A stretch of DNA of 64,000 nucleotides. Source: Imperialibacter sp963977595 (lineage in GTDB: Bacteria; Bacteroidota; Bacteroidia; Cytophagales; Cyclobacteriaceae). Below, one piece after another: positions 34,123 through 42,829 of the stretch (positions are counted from its first letter, which is position 1; each line of letters opens with the position of its first letter). The notes below the pieces were generated by a model. The model was not told the origin of the DNA. It ran no database searches and saw only the letters and a program-made list of their open reading frames with translations. The stretch is taken from the NCBI RefSeq assembly GCF_048007035.1, contig NZ_CP180355.1:3162001-3226000 (forward strand), written 5' to 3'. The translations under genes were made by a program, and so were the position numbers.

Positions 34123-35115
34123 ATGGCTGACAACAACTTCATTGATTACGTAAAAATTAGCTGTAAGTCGGGCAACGGCGGGGCTGGTTCAGTTCACTTT
34201 CATCAGGAAAAATTTATTGATAAAGGAGGGCCCGACGGCGGCGATGGTGGCCGGGGTGGCCACATTATTCTGAAAGGAAACTCGCAACTGTGGACTTTGT
34301 TGCACCTCAAATACCGGAAGCACATCATTGCGGAAAATGGTGTGGCAGGTGCAGGCGATAAATGTACGGGTGCTCAGGGCAAGGACATTATTCTCGATGT
34401 GCCACTCGGGACGGTAGCAAGGGACGCCGAGACCGGCAAAAAGTTACTGGAGATTGTTGAAGATGGTCAGAAAGTTATTTTAAAAAAGGGCGGCCTCGGA
34501 GGGCTGGGTAACGACCATTTTAAATCACCTACCAATCAAGTGCCTACTTATGCCCAGCCAGGCACGCCTGGTGAGGAGGGTTGGGTGATCCTGGAGCTGA
34601 AGCTTTTGGCCGATGTTGGTCTTGTTGGCTTTCCAAATGCCGGGAAGTCGACGCTTCTTTCTGTTATTTCTGCGGCAAGACCCGAAATAGCCGACTATCC
34701 CTTTACCACCCTCACACCCAATTTGGGGGTTGTGCCCTACCGTGACTTTAAGTCGTTCGTTGTGGCCGACATACCAGGTATCATCGAAGGCGCCGCTGAA
34801 GGGAAAGGTCTCGGCGTACGCTTCCTGCGTCATATCGAGCGAAATTCCATTCTCCTGTTTATGCTGCCAGCCGACGCATCTGATATCAAAAAAGAATACA
34901 ACATCCTTCTAAACGAGCTCAAAAAGTTCAACCCGGAACTACTGGATAAGCAACGGCTGCTGGCGATCACAAAGTCAGATATGCTCGATGAAGAGCTCAT
35001 GACGGAGATGAAAGCAGAGCTGCCCGACGATGTAGAAGCTATATTTATTTCGAGCGTAACCCAACAAGGCATACAGGAATTGAAGGATAAGATTTGGCAA
35101 ACCATTAACAGCTAG
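34123..35115 (+). CDS. obgE: GTPase ObgE/CgtA
   Basis: Essential GTPase that acts in late 50S ribosome assembly and stress responses. I start at 34123 (MADNNFIDYVKI), since the upstream ATG at 34096 falls within a hairpin. The glycine-rich Obg fold (residues about 1-158) has GNGGAGSVHFHQEKF and GGPDGGDGGRGG. The G domain has GFPNAGKST at 169-177, the DIPGIIEGAAEGKGLG switch, and a TKSD box. There is no extra C-terminal domain; 330 residues is normal for this type. Confidence 0.96.
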   Translation: MADNNFIDYVKISCKSGNGGAGSVHFHQEKFIDKGGPDGGDGGRGGHIILKGNSQLWTLLHLKYRKHIIAENGVAGAGDKCTGAQGKDIILDVPLGTVARDAETGKKLLEIVEDGQKVILKKGGLGGLGNDHFKSPTNQVPTYAQPGTPGEEGWVILELKLLADVGLVGFPNAGKSTLLSVISAARPEIADYPFTTLTPNLGVVPYRDFKSFVVADIPGIIEGAAEGKGLGVRFLRHIERNSILLFMLPADASDIKKEYNILLNELKKFNPELLDKQRLLAITKSDMLDEELMTEMKAELPDDVEAIFISSVTQQGIQELKDKIWQTINS

Positions 35116-35187
35116 TGTCATCTTGTCAGTCAGAAGTGGTTTGGCAAAGTAATTGACTCTTGCTGGCAGGAATTAATGTTTCTTGAA

Positions 35188-35766
35188 ATGGCAAAAAAAA
35201 ACGTGGAAGAGAACAAAGAAACTATTGAGAATAGTGTAGAAGAGCAGGTTTTGGATGGCGAAAATGCCAATGCCTCTGAGGAGAGTACTGACAATGGGTC
35301 AGACGTCGCCGAAGACGAAGTGACCGTGCTTAAGAGAGAATTGGAAGAGTCGAAAGATAAATACCTGAGGCTTTATTCTGAGTTTGATAACTATAGAAGA
35401 AGGACCGCCAAAGAAAGAGTGGAACTTATCAAAACCGCTGGTGAGGACGTACTGGCTGTTCTTATTCCGGTAGTTGACGATTTTGAACGAGCAAAAAAAT
35501 CGATAGATGGGCAAGAAATCGAGGCTTCGGTAAAAGAAGGTGTCGATCTTATTTATAACAAATTAATTAAAGTGCTTGACCAAAAAGGACTGAAGGCCAT
35601 GGAAGTTGAAACCGGCCATGAGTTCAACCCCGAATTGCACGAAGCAGTGACTCAGTTTCCTGCACCTGACGATTCGCTGAAGGGAAAGGTGATAGATGTT
35701 GTTGAGAAGGGATATGTTTTAGGTGACAAGGTCATCAGGTTTGCAAAAGTGGTAACAGGGGCATAA
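35188..35766 (+). CDS. grpE: Nucleotide exchange factor GrpE
   Basis: Exchange factor for DnaK. From the ATG at 35188 the protein is 192 residues: a long acidic N-terminus (residues 1-45, mostly Glu/Asp/Asn), a coiled-coil helix (LKRELEESKDKYLRLYSEFDNYRRRTAKER), then the beta-wing domain with VVDDFERAKKS, GHEFNPELHEAV and VVEKGYVLGDKVIRFAKVVT. It lies six bases before dnaJ. dnaK itself is not in the window. The ATG at 35176 is an alternative start. Confidence 0.96.
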   Translation: MAKKNVEENKETIENSVEEQVLDGENANASEESTDNGSDVAEDEVTVLKRELEESKDKYLRLYSEFDNYRRRTAKERVELIKTAGEDVLAVLIPVVDDFERAKKSIDGQEIEASVKEGVDLIYNKLIKVLDQKGLKAMEVETGHEFNPELHEAVTQFPAPDDSLKGKVIDVVEKGYVLGDKVIRFAKVVTGA

Positions 35767-35772
35767 TCGATT

Positions 35773-36900
35773 ATGGCGAAAAGAGACTTTTACGAAATCC
35801 TAGGAGTAGAAAAGGGTGCACCGCAGGAAGAAATAAAGAAGGCTTATAGAAAAATAGCCATCAAATTTCACCCTGACAAAAACCCCAATGACCCTACGGC
35901 GGAGGAAAAATTCAAAGAGGCGGCCGAAGCTTATGAAGTGCTGAGCAATGCTGAGAAACGCCAGCGGTATGATCGCTACGGTCATCAGGGCGTTGGTGGT
36001 GCCCCTGGCGGCGGTTTCAGTGGCGGTGGCATGTCAATGGACGACATCTTTGATCAGTTCGGCGATATTTTTGGCGGCGGTGGCGGCAGCCCTTTTGAAA
36101 GTTTTTTTGGTGGTGGGCGCTCCGGTCGTGGAGGTGGTCGTAAAGGATCTAACCTTCGTATTAAGCTGAAGCTTACCCTTGCAGAAATAGCAAATGGCGT
36201 TGAAAAGAAAATAAAAGTGACCAGGCTGGTGACAGCTCCCGGAGTGACTTACGCTACCTGTTCTACCTGTGGTGGAGCTGGTCAGGTGAGAAAAGTTGTC
36301 AACACCATGCTTGGCCAAATGGTATCGAGCAGCACCTGTAGTGCTTGCGGTGGCTCAGGCCAAAGAGTCGACAAACGCCCTCCCGGCGTAGATAGCTCCG
36401 GCTTGCAGCCTCAAGAAGAAGTGATCAGCATCAAAATCCCGGCTGGTGTTTCTGATGGCATTCAATTGTCGATGTCAGGCAAAGGTAACGTTGCTCCCGG
36501 CGGCGGAACGCCTGGCGACCTGCTGATTGTGGTGGAAGAGATTGAAGATGAGTTGCTGAAAAGAGACGGCAACAATGTCATTTTTGACTTGTACCTCAAC
36601 TTCGCTGACGCCGCCCTCGGTACTTCGCTGGAAGTGCCTACTATTGATGGCAACGTCAAGATAAAGATTGAGCCAGGCACCCAGAGTGGCAAGTTGCTAA
36701 GACTGAGAAGCAAAGGTATCCCTGACTTGAACGGCTATGGCCGGGGCGATCAGCTGATCCACGTCAATGTTTGGACACCCAAAACACTTGACAAAGAAGA
36801 GAGAGAAATACTCGAAAGATTCAGGGAATCCGACAATTTCAGCCCTAATCCGGGGAAATCGGAAAAAGGGTTCTTCGATAAAATGAAAGAATTCTTTTAA
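35773..36900 (+). CDS. dnaJ: Chaperone DnaJ with reduced zinc-finger region
   Basis: Hsp40 co-chaperone of 375 residues. The J domain has the HPD motif at 33-35, followed by a long Gly/Phe-rich linker (residues about 75-120). The zinc-binding region is shortened: only two CxxC-type pairs are visible (Cys163/Cys166 in TCSTCGGAGQ and Cys189/Cys192 in TCSACGGSGQ), where standard DnaJ has four CxxCxGxG repeats. The C-terminal substrate-binding domains are complete (IPAGVSDGIQL, LYLNFADAALGTSLEVPT, GTQSGKLLRLRSKGIP). Operon partner of grpE; followed by a terminator. Confidence 0.95.
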   Translation: MAKRDFYEILGVEKGAPQEEIKKAYRKIAIKFHPDKNPNDPTAEEKFKEAAEAYEVLSNAEKRQRYDRYGHQGVGGAPGGGFSGGGMSMDDIFDQFGDIFGGGGGSPFESFFGGGRSGRGGGRKGSNLRIKLKLTLAEIANGVEKKIKVTRLVTAPGVTYATCSTCGGAGQVRKVVNTMLGQMVSSSTCSACGGSGQRVDKRPPGVDSSGLQPQEEVISIKIPAGVSDGIQLSMSGKGNVAPGGGTPGDLLIVVEEIEDELLKRDGNNVIFDLYLNFADAALGTSLEVPTIDGNVKIKIEPGTQSGKLLRLRSKGIPDLNGYGRGDQLIHVNVWTPKTLDKEEREILERFRESDNFSPNPGKSEKGFFDKMKEFF

Positions 36901-36912
36901 AAGTTATATCGG

Positions 36913-36945
36913 AATGCAGTTTCGTCGAAAGGAACTGCATTTTTT
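36913..36945 (+). terminator. Rho-independent terminator after dnaJ
   Basis: AATGCAGTT and AACTGCATT form a 9-base stem around an 11-base loop and end in T's. It ends the grpE-dnaJ transcript. Confidence 0.75.
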
Positions 36946-37000
36946 ATTATTTTCTTTCAACATTCGCAACTCTCTCTGCTGTATATCGTTGATAGCCACT

Positions 37001-37891
37001 ATGCGGAGATTGGTTTTATTGAGTTTTAGTCTTTTAGCAAGTTTTTCGTCATTTAGTCAGTTAAAAAAGTTTTACTCTGTGAGCAACGACTCTGCCTTTC
37101 AAAAGGTAGATTTTTGTTTGAGTGCAACTTCTGGCTCTTGCTATATCCGGCCTGTGAAAGCAGCCCAGCCAGTCAATATTTATGGCAATCCAGACTTCGA
37201 AACCATCAACCCATCGTTCAAGACTTACATAAAGAACAGCGTCAAGCATGTTAATCTTGACCTTGAAAACTATCAATCCTCCACAATAAGCAAAAGTCTG
37301 ACGTCGAGTATTTTTGGAGACAACAAGAAAGACGACAAGAATTACTGGAAGATTCTCCTTACCGAGGACAAAGTATACTCTCTGCAGCTAGCTTATGGTA
37401 TCGGAAATGCCGATGTTGATCTTTCGGGCATTCCTGTAGAAAAACTAAAGATTAACACCGGAAGTGCTGACGTCATTGTTGATTATGCCGATGGCAAGGG
37501 AAACCTGGTGGCAATGGACACTTTTTTTGTGAAAGTTGACCTGGGGTCGCTGATCGCCAATCATATCAACCTTACCAACTCAAAAGTAATCGTGGCCGAA
37601 GTGGGGTTTGGAACAGCAGTGCTCGACTTTAGTGATAAAAGCCAGCAATCATCCAAAATCAGGGCCAGCGTAGGGGCCGGCCGATTGGAAATGATCATGC
37701 CAAAGGAAAACGTTCCGGTGATTATATACCTGCACAACTCGCCTCTTTGCAGTGTTAAAATGCCAGCTGAGTTTACACAGATACGAAAAAATGTGTACAC
37801 CAGCTCCAGCTACCATCCCGATGCCCTCGATTTGATGGAGTTCAATATAGACGTTGCACTCGGCAACGTAGAGTTCGTCAGCAAGAAGTAA
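37001..37891 (+). CDS. Exported protein with a beta-helix-like adhesin-type domain (unrecognised family)
   Basis: A 296-residue protein. From the ATG at 37001 it has a signal peptide ending near FSSFSQ. The upstream start at 36914 would read through the dnaJ terminator and is rejected. The mature domain has alternating strands with VDLSGIPVEKLKINTGSADVIVDY and VKVDLGSLIANHINLTNSKVIVAEVGFGTAVLDFSD, reminiscent of the DUF4097/DUF2154-type adhesin repeats that form beta-helices. No catalytic motif is evident. The gene stands alone between dnaJ and the signalling region. Confidence 0.6.
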   Translation: MRRLVLLSFSLLASFSSFSQLKKFYSVSNDSAFQKVDFCLSATSGSCYIRPVKAAQPVNIYGNPDFETINPSFKTYIKNSVKHVNLDLENYQSSTISKSLTSSIFGDNKKDDKNYWKILLTEDKVYSLQLAYGIGNADVDLSGIPVEKLKINTGSADVIVDYADGKGNLVAMDTFFVKVDLGSLIANHINLTNSKVIVAEVGFGTAVLDFSDKSQQSSKIRASVGAGRLEMIMPKENVPVIIYLHNSPLCSVKMPAEFTQIRKNVYTSSSYHPDALDLMEFNIDVALGNVEFVSKK

Positions 37892-38096
37892 ATAGATTTT
37901 CAGTTTATTCATTTGCCTTTTTGGAATAGCCATTGTGCCAACTGGTTAGCAAGCAATAGCTTGTTTTATAAAAGCGAAATTCTTGAACAAATAGCCAGGT
38001 ACATAAGGAGGGTTAACACTTAGTTTGAATTACCCTTTTTTTTAAATAATTATGCATAGGCTATGGTGTTTTGTTTGCTAATTATTGTTCTCCAAG

Positions 38097-39032
38097 ATGA
38101 TGATTCCGAGATGTTTGATTCTGACTTTCCTGCTTTTTGTGTCCTATTTTTCTTCCGGGCAATCAACTCTCGACTCACTTCTCAATGATTGGGAACTAAG
38201 GAAAACGACGAACCCGGACACAACTACCGTTAATCTTCTAATTGATATAGCCACAGCGTATCAGTACGACAACACTGACAGTGCGCTTTACTACTGCAGT
38301 TTGGCAGAGGAGTATTCCAGAGACTTGGATTTTACACGAGGACTCGCCAATAGCCTGACCAAGAAGGGGGTCTGCTACTACATCAGAGGCGTTTACGATC
38401 TGTCGCTCGATGCTCACTCAAGTGCTCTGGTGTTGCATCGGCAGATTGGCAACGGAAAGGGGATGGCACTAAGTCTGAATGGTATCAGTTTGGTGTATCT
38501 CGGTAAGGACGACTTGACCAGAACGATTGAGTATCAGCGGCAGTCAATTTGGTACAGTAAAAACAGCACTGACTCCTCCCTCCTGGCGAATAATTATTTT
38601 AACCTTGGCCTCGCTTTCGACGAGTTGCGTCAGTTTGACAGCGCCTACCATTATCTCGATGCTTCTATCAGGGTTTGTAATGTTTACAAAAATGAAAGGA
38701 TCAAGCTCATGGTAAACAATCGCCTGGCGCTTACTTATTTTCACGAAGGCAGGTACAGGGATGCCATCGAGCAGTACAAAAAAGTGCTTAGTGCGGATTA
38801 TTATCAAAGCAACTGGGAGAGCACATTTGCGCACGCCGGTATGGCTGAGGCCTACATTAGGCTAGACGAACCCGTAACAGCTATCAATCACGGACGTTAC
38901 GCTCTGGACTATGCAGAGAGATGGGGGCAATGTGGGACAAGCAAAGAGCCTACGGGGTGCTGGCAGAGGCTTATGCTGAAAGCGGTGATTTTGAAAACGC
39001 ATTCGAAACACATAAAAAATATAAGCAGTTAA
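38097..39032 (+). CDS. TPR sensor half of a TPR-histidine kinase, broken by frameshift
   Basis: A signal peptide (about residues 1-20, ending SSG-Q) is followed by tetratricopeptide repeats (LANSLTKKGVCYYIRG, GKGMALSLNGISLVYLG, LANNYFNLGLAFDELRQFDSAYHYLDASI, RYRDAIEQYKKVL). The last repeat is cut: the G tract at 38923-38927 has five G's. With six, YAERWG runs into AMWDKQRAYGVLAEAYAESGDFENAF of the next ORF and on into the membrane helix and kinase. As written the reading frame drifts into a short nonsense tail and stops at 39032. Start taken at the ATG at 38097. Confidence 0.75.
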   Translation: MMIPRCLILTFLLFVSYFSSGQSTLDSLLNDWELRKTTNPDTTTVNLLIDIATAYQYDNTDSALYYCSLAEEYSRDLDFTRGLANSLTKKGVCYYIRGVYDLSLDAHSSALVLHRQIGNGKGMALSLNGISLVYLGKDDLTRTIEYQRQSIWYSKNSTDSSLLANNYFNLGLAFDELRQFDSAYHYLDASIRVCNVYKNERIKLMVNNRLALTYFHEGRYRDAIEQYKKVLSADYYQSNWESTFAHAGMAEAYIRLDEPVTAINHGRYALDYAERWGQCGTSKEPTGCWQRLMLKAVILKTHSKHIKNISS

Positions 39033-40015
39033 GTGACTCGATTCTCAGCGAGGCAAAAGAGAAAGAAATAAACTTGTTGATGGTTAAATACCACGAAGCA
39101 GAGAATCAAAAACTGGCTCAGGAGAACAAGGTTCAGGAAAAAGAGCTTCGGGTTACCTTTCTGGCTAGTATTATTTTTGCAGTGGTGTTGGTATTCACAC
39201 TTGCCGTTGCCTATCTCTTATCGAGAAATAGCAAGATAAAGAGCAGGCTCAACGTAAAACTCACGCAGCAAAATGAGGACATTGCCAGGAAAAAGGAGCA
39301 GATAGAAAAGCAAAATGAAAGGCTTGAGGCGTTGAATAGCACTAATTCACTGATACTTTCTATTATAAGTCATGACATGCGCAGTCCGATAGCTTCGATG
39401 CAGTCAACGATCGAATTGATGAAGGGAAAGTTTGGAACAGCATTCAAAGACTTCGCATTATTTGACGAGCTCGGTAAACGAGTTGATAATGTAGCTAACA
39501 TGCTCAATAACCTGCTCACTTGGGCGGGAGCGCAGTTTTCTGGCATTCAAGTTACCATTGAGGACGTTAATGCCACTGCAGTTGTGCAGGATTTGGTGGC
39601 TGTTTATGGTTTTCAGGCCGGGGAGAAAAATATAAGCCTGGTTCACCAGCCACAAGCCGATATTTTCTTGCGGGCGGATGTTTCCCAACTGAAAATCATT
39701 GTGCAAAACTTACTCAGCAACGCTATCAAGTTCACAAGGGAAGGTGGTGAAGTGAGGATTGATTATTCGCAAAATAGCTCAACGACTTCGATACACATAG
39801 TGGACAATGGTGTTGGCATGACCAAAGAAAAGCTAAGTGCTATTCAAAATAAAGTAAGCAAAAGACTGACCGAGCCAGGAACCAGCAATGAGCCCGGAAC
39901 CGGCCTGGGTATTTTACTGGTCAAGCAATTTATTGAGAGCAACGAGGGCTCTATGGAAATCAAAAGTGAAGTCGGTAGAGGAACGGAGTTCATCATAAGC
40001 TTCAAGAAAGTATAG
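38921..40015 (+). CDS. Histidine kinase half of the TPR-histidine kinase, out of frame with its sensor
   Basis: This 364-residue frame contains the last TPR (AYGVLAEAYAESGDFENAFETHKKY) and a membrane helix at about residues 80-100. A coiled coil follows to about residue 138, then a HisKA domain with the phospho-acceptor His151 in SIISHDMRSPIASM. The HATPase domain has NLLSNAIKFT, DNGVGM and GTGLGILLV. It has no signal peptide and overlaps the sensor half by 112 bases, so on its own it probably is not translated from a proper start. The intact form would be about 640 residues with a periplasmic or cytosolic TPR sensor. No response regulator is attached. Confidence 0.75.
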   Translation: MGAMWDKQRAYGVLAEAYAESGDFENAFETHKKYKQLSDSILSEAKEKEINLLMVKYHEAENQKLAQENKVQEKELRVTFLASIIFAVVLVFTLAVAYLLSRNSKIKSRLNVKLTQQNEDIARKKEQIEKQNERLEALNSTNSLILSIISHDMRSPIASMQSTIELMKGKFGTAFKDFALFDELGKRVDNVANMLNNLLTWAGAQFSGIQVTIEDVNATAVVQDLVAVYGFQAGEKNISLVHQPQADIFLRADVSQLKIIVQNLLSNAIKFTREGGEVRIDYSQNSSTTSIHIVDNGVGMTKEKLSAIQNKVSKRLTEPGTSNEPGTGLGILLVKQFIESNEGSMEIKSEVGRGTEFIISFKKV

Positions 40016-40136
40016 TATTTTACTTTCTTTGCCCGGCCCTCAAATTTCGGTTGTCTAAAGATTTGGCGTCTATGTCCCCCACTGCCCCCGCTTGGTCGAA
40101 ATCACATATCGGCCATAGCAATTGATTCGTTGTAAT

Positions 40137-40157
40137 AGTGATCTTTGTATCATCACT
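40137..40157. repeat. Inverted repeat upstream of the multi-PAS kinase
   Basis: AGTGAT (40137-40142) and ATCACT (40152-40157) are perfect 6-base arms with a 9-base spacer containing CTTTG. It lies about 80 bases before the kinase start. Short; possibly an operator. Confidence 0.25.
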
Positions 40158-40238
40158 CTCTTCCATTACTCACAACATTATTAATTATTTATTGTTGCAA
40201 TCCTTCAAAAATGACGAAAGGATTATGAGTTGTTTGCT

Positions 40239-42734
40239 ATGGAAAAAATAAAAGTTTTGCTGAGGGGAGCTTACCTCCCCATGAAGTCGCTTCTGGCGTT
40301 TGTTTTTATTGCCTTGGCGTTGGTGTCGGTCAACGATTTTCTCGTTTCTGCATATATACTAACCCATACACAAGCTTCACTTTTGCTATTGACAGGGGCA
40401 ATGATCGCCATTTATGGGTACGTGCACATCACTAAGGCGTCATATACCAAACACCAGCGTGATAGCTACGCCTGGAATATTATAAACAATAGCCCTGAGA
40501 TGGTTTGGGCAGTTAATACAGAGTATAAATTACTTTTCTTCAATGAGGCGTTCCGATCTTCCATAAAGCTTTTTTCAGGTCACGATTGTCGCCCTGGAGA
40601 TGATGTGCTAGCCATAAACATGGCTGAGGACAACAGTAAATGGAAGGAGCTTTATAATAAAGCATTAAGAGGGATTTCCTTTACATTCCAGGACACGATA
40701 TCAGCGGCTATTGGCACAGCGAGCTACGAAAATTCATTTCAGCCTTTAAAAAGTCCCAAGAGCGGACAAATTGAAGGAGTAACATGTGTGAGCCGGGATA
40801 TAACCTGGAAAGTTGACCAGGAGAAGAAACTGAAGGAGAGCAATGAAAAGCTGGAGATGGTACTTGAAGGGGCCGACCTTGGAATTTGGGACCTTAACGT
40901 GCAAACCTGGGAGGCTCAATACAATGAACAGTTAAAGGAAATGCTGGGTTACAGCGCCGACGAAATGGACGGTTCTCAGGCAACCTGGCAAAGTTTAGTC
41001 TATCCCGCCGACCTGGAAGCAGCTTTGGGTAGCATAAAAAGCCATATCAACGGGGAAACCGAGATGATTGATATGGAGTACAGGATGCGCCACAAAGATG
41101 GCCATTGGGTATGGATACACAACAGAGGCAAGGTAATGGAGAGGCATGCTGGTGGTAGGCCTGTAAGGGCGCTGGGAACCCACCTTGACATAACTCATCG
41201 AAAGTTAGCCGAAGCTGAATTGCAAAAGTTGTCTCTGGTAGCTAGCAAAACACATAACGGAGTAGTTATAACAGACGCCAATGCCAGGGTGGCATGGGTA
41301 AACGAAGCATATGAAAAGATGACGGGATTTACCCTTGCTGAAATAGCAGGTAAATCCCCTGCGGATGCTGTTAGTGGGCCCGATACGGATAGTGCGGTTG
41401 CGAAGAGGATTGAGGAGAAACTTGCTGGCAGGCAAATCATTAGAGAAGAGGTTGTCTACTACAAAAAGAACGGTGAAAAAATTTGGGTGGCGCTTGAAAT
41501 CACTCCGATTTTTGACGCTATGGGTAATCTTGAGCGATTTATTTCAATCGAAACAGATATTACCGAACGGAAGAAGCAAGACAACCAACGTGTGATATTG
41601 GAGGCCGCCGTTAAAAATATTGCAGAGGCGGTGCTAATCATCAGCAAGCCAACTGAGAAAAATGACTCTTTATACAGGGTGGTCTATTCTAATGATGCTT
41701 TCTTCAAAATGACAGGTTTTAGCAGCGAAGAAGTGGAGCATAAGAACCCTATTAATCTACTTAGGGGCCCCAAGTCAGATAGCGAAAAATTGACGAAGGT
41801 GTTTGAAGCCATTGCTAATGAAGACTATATTCAGGAGGACTTGGTTTCTTATAAAAAGAATGGAGAGTCGTTTTGCATTAATCTGGCTGTGTCGCCGGTT
41901 GGTGATTTAAACCACAATAACAAACACTACTTTGTTGCTATTGTAAAAGACATAAGTGAGAGGAAACAAGCTCAAAGTGACGCTCAGGGGCTAACCAATG
42001 AGCTTGTCGCCCGCAACAAGGAGTTGCAGGAGTTTACTCAAATAGTTTCTCACAACCTGAGAGCTCCGGTTGTCAACATTCTCGGACTGACCCAAATATT
42101 TGATAAGTCGCAGGCTTTCAACCCATACAACCTGAAGATACTAAAGCATCTTACTGAATCGGCACAACAACTGGATACAATCCTCATCGATCTGAACGAT
42201 ATTCTTCAGGTAAAAGAGTCCTCTACTCAAGTGAAGCAAAAGTTTATCTTGAAAGATTTGATTCAGCAGGTGCTTTCGTCTTTCATGCTTCAAATTGAAG
42301 AGTCTGGGGCAAAAATCAGTGTGCAAGCCGATGAATCTATTCAGTTAGAGGTGATTAGAGGATATGCTCACTCAATTATTCACAATCTTACGACGAACGC
42401 ACTAAAGTACAGGCATCCCAGACGGCCTCTCGAACTCGAGGTCACCTCATATACGACTGAAGCTGACTTGGTTTTGTGGGTGAAGGACAACGGTTTGGGC
42501 ATGGATACGAAACAAATTGAGGGTAAATTATTCAAACTGTATAAGCGCTTTCACAGCCACGTGGAAGGAAAAGGGATGGGATTATTCCTGGTAAAAACGC
42601 AAGTGGAGAGAATGGGGGGCACTATCAAGGTGTTTAGTACACTTGGCAAGGGCACCGCCTTCAGGGTGACTATTCCAAGGGAGAACTGCCTGGTGGAACA
42701 GGAGGAAATGCAATATGCCCTGGAGGTAAAATAA
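40239..42734 (+). CDS. Multi-PAS sensor histidine kinase
   Basis: An 831-residue membrane-associated kinase. Two N-terminal helices (about residues 14-35 and 42-58) form a hairpin without a large periplasmic domain. Four PAS domains follow: NNSPEMVWAVNTEYK, LEGADLGIWDLNV (PAS_3 with a VWIHNRGKVM PAC part), TYNGVVITDAN-type with YEKMTGFTLAEIAG, and AVKNIAEAVLIISK with FFKMTGFSSEEVE. The HisKA motif is QIVSHNLRAPVVNI. The HATPase has NLTTNALKYRHP, DNGLGMD and GMGLFLVKTQ. Start taken at the ATG at 40239. PAS types suggest cytoplasmic sensing such as redox, oxygen or a ligand; none can be named. Confidence 0.9.
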   Translation: MEKIKVLLRGAYLPMKSLLAFVFIALALVSVNDFLVSAYILTHTQASLLLLTGAMIAIYGYVHITKASYTKHQRDSYAWNIINNSPEMVWAVNTEYKLLFFNEAFRSSIKLFSGHDCRPGDDVLAINMAEDNSKWKELYNKALRGISFTFQDTISAAIGTASYENSFQPLKSPKSGQIEGVTCVSRDITWKVDQEKKLKESNEKLEMVLEGADLGIWDLNVQTWEAQYNEQLKEMLGYSADEMDGSQATWQSLVYPADLEAALGSIKSHINGETEMIDMEYRMRHKDGHWVWIHNRGKVMERHAGGRPVRALGTHLDITHRKLAEAELQKLSLVASKTHNGVVITDANARVAWVNEAYEKMTGFTLAEIAGKSPADAVSGPDTDSAVAKRIEEKLAGRQIIREEVVYYKKNGEKIWVALEITPIFDAMGNLERFISIETDITERKKQDNQRVILEAAVKNIAEAVLIISKPTEKNDSLYRVVYSNDAFFKMTGFSSEEVEHKNPINLLRGPKSDSEKLTKVFEAIANEDYIQEDLVSYKKNGESFCINLAVSPVGDLNHNNKHYFVAIVKDISERKQAQSDAQGLTNELVARNKELQEFTQIVSHNLRAPVVNILGLTQIFDKSQAFNPYNLKILKHLTESAQQLDTILIDLNDILQVKESSTQVKQKFILKDLIQQVLSSFMLQIEESGAKISVQADESIQLEVIRGYAHSIIHNLTTNALKYRHPRRPLELEVTSYTTEADLVLWVKDNGLGMDTKQIEGKLFKLYKRFHSHVEGKGMGLFLVKTQVERMGGTIKVFSTLGKGTAFRVTIPRENCLVEQEEMQYALEVK

Positions 42735-42829
42735 GATGAGGCAAAGCCTTGCACTGTGTAAAATCTCTCTTTCCATTATTAAATAAAGGTTGCATCTTGG
42801 CGGTTTAACTTCTAATAAGTTATTCCGTC

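Noticed and set aside
38005..38042. Possible terminator with a T8 run before the TPR kinase gene
   Set aside because: The stem (GGGT/ACCC) is only four pairs with a mismatch; it is too weak to call.
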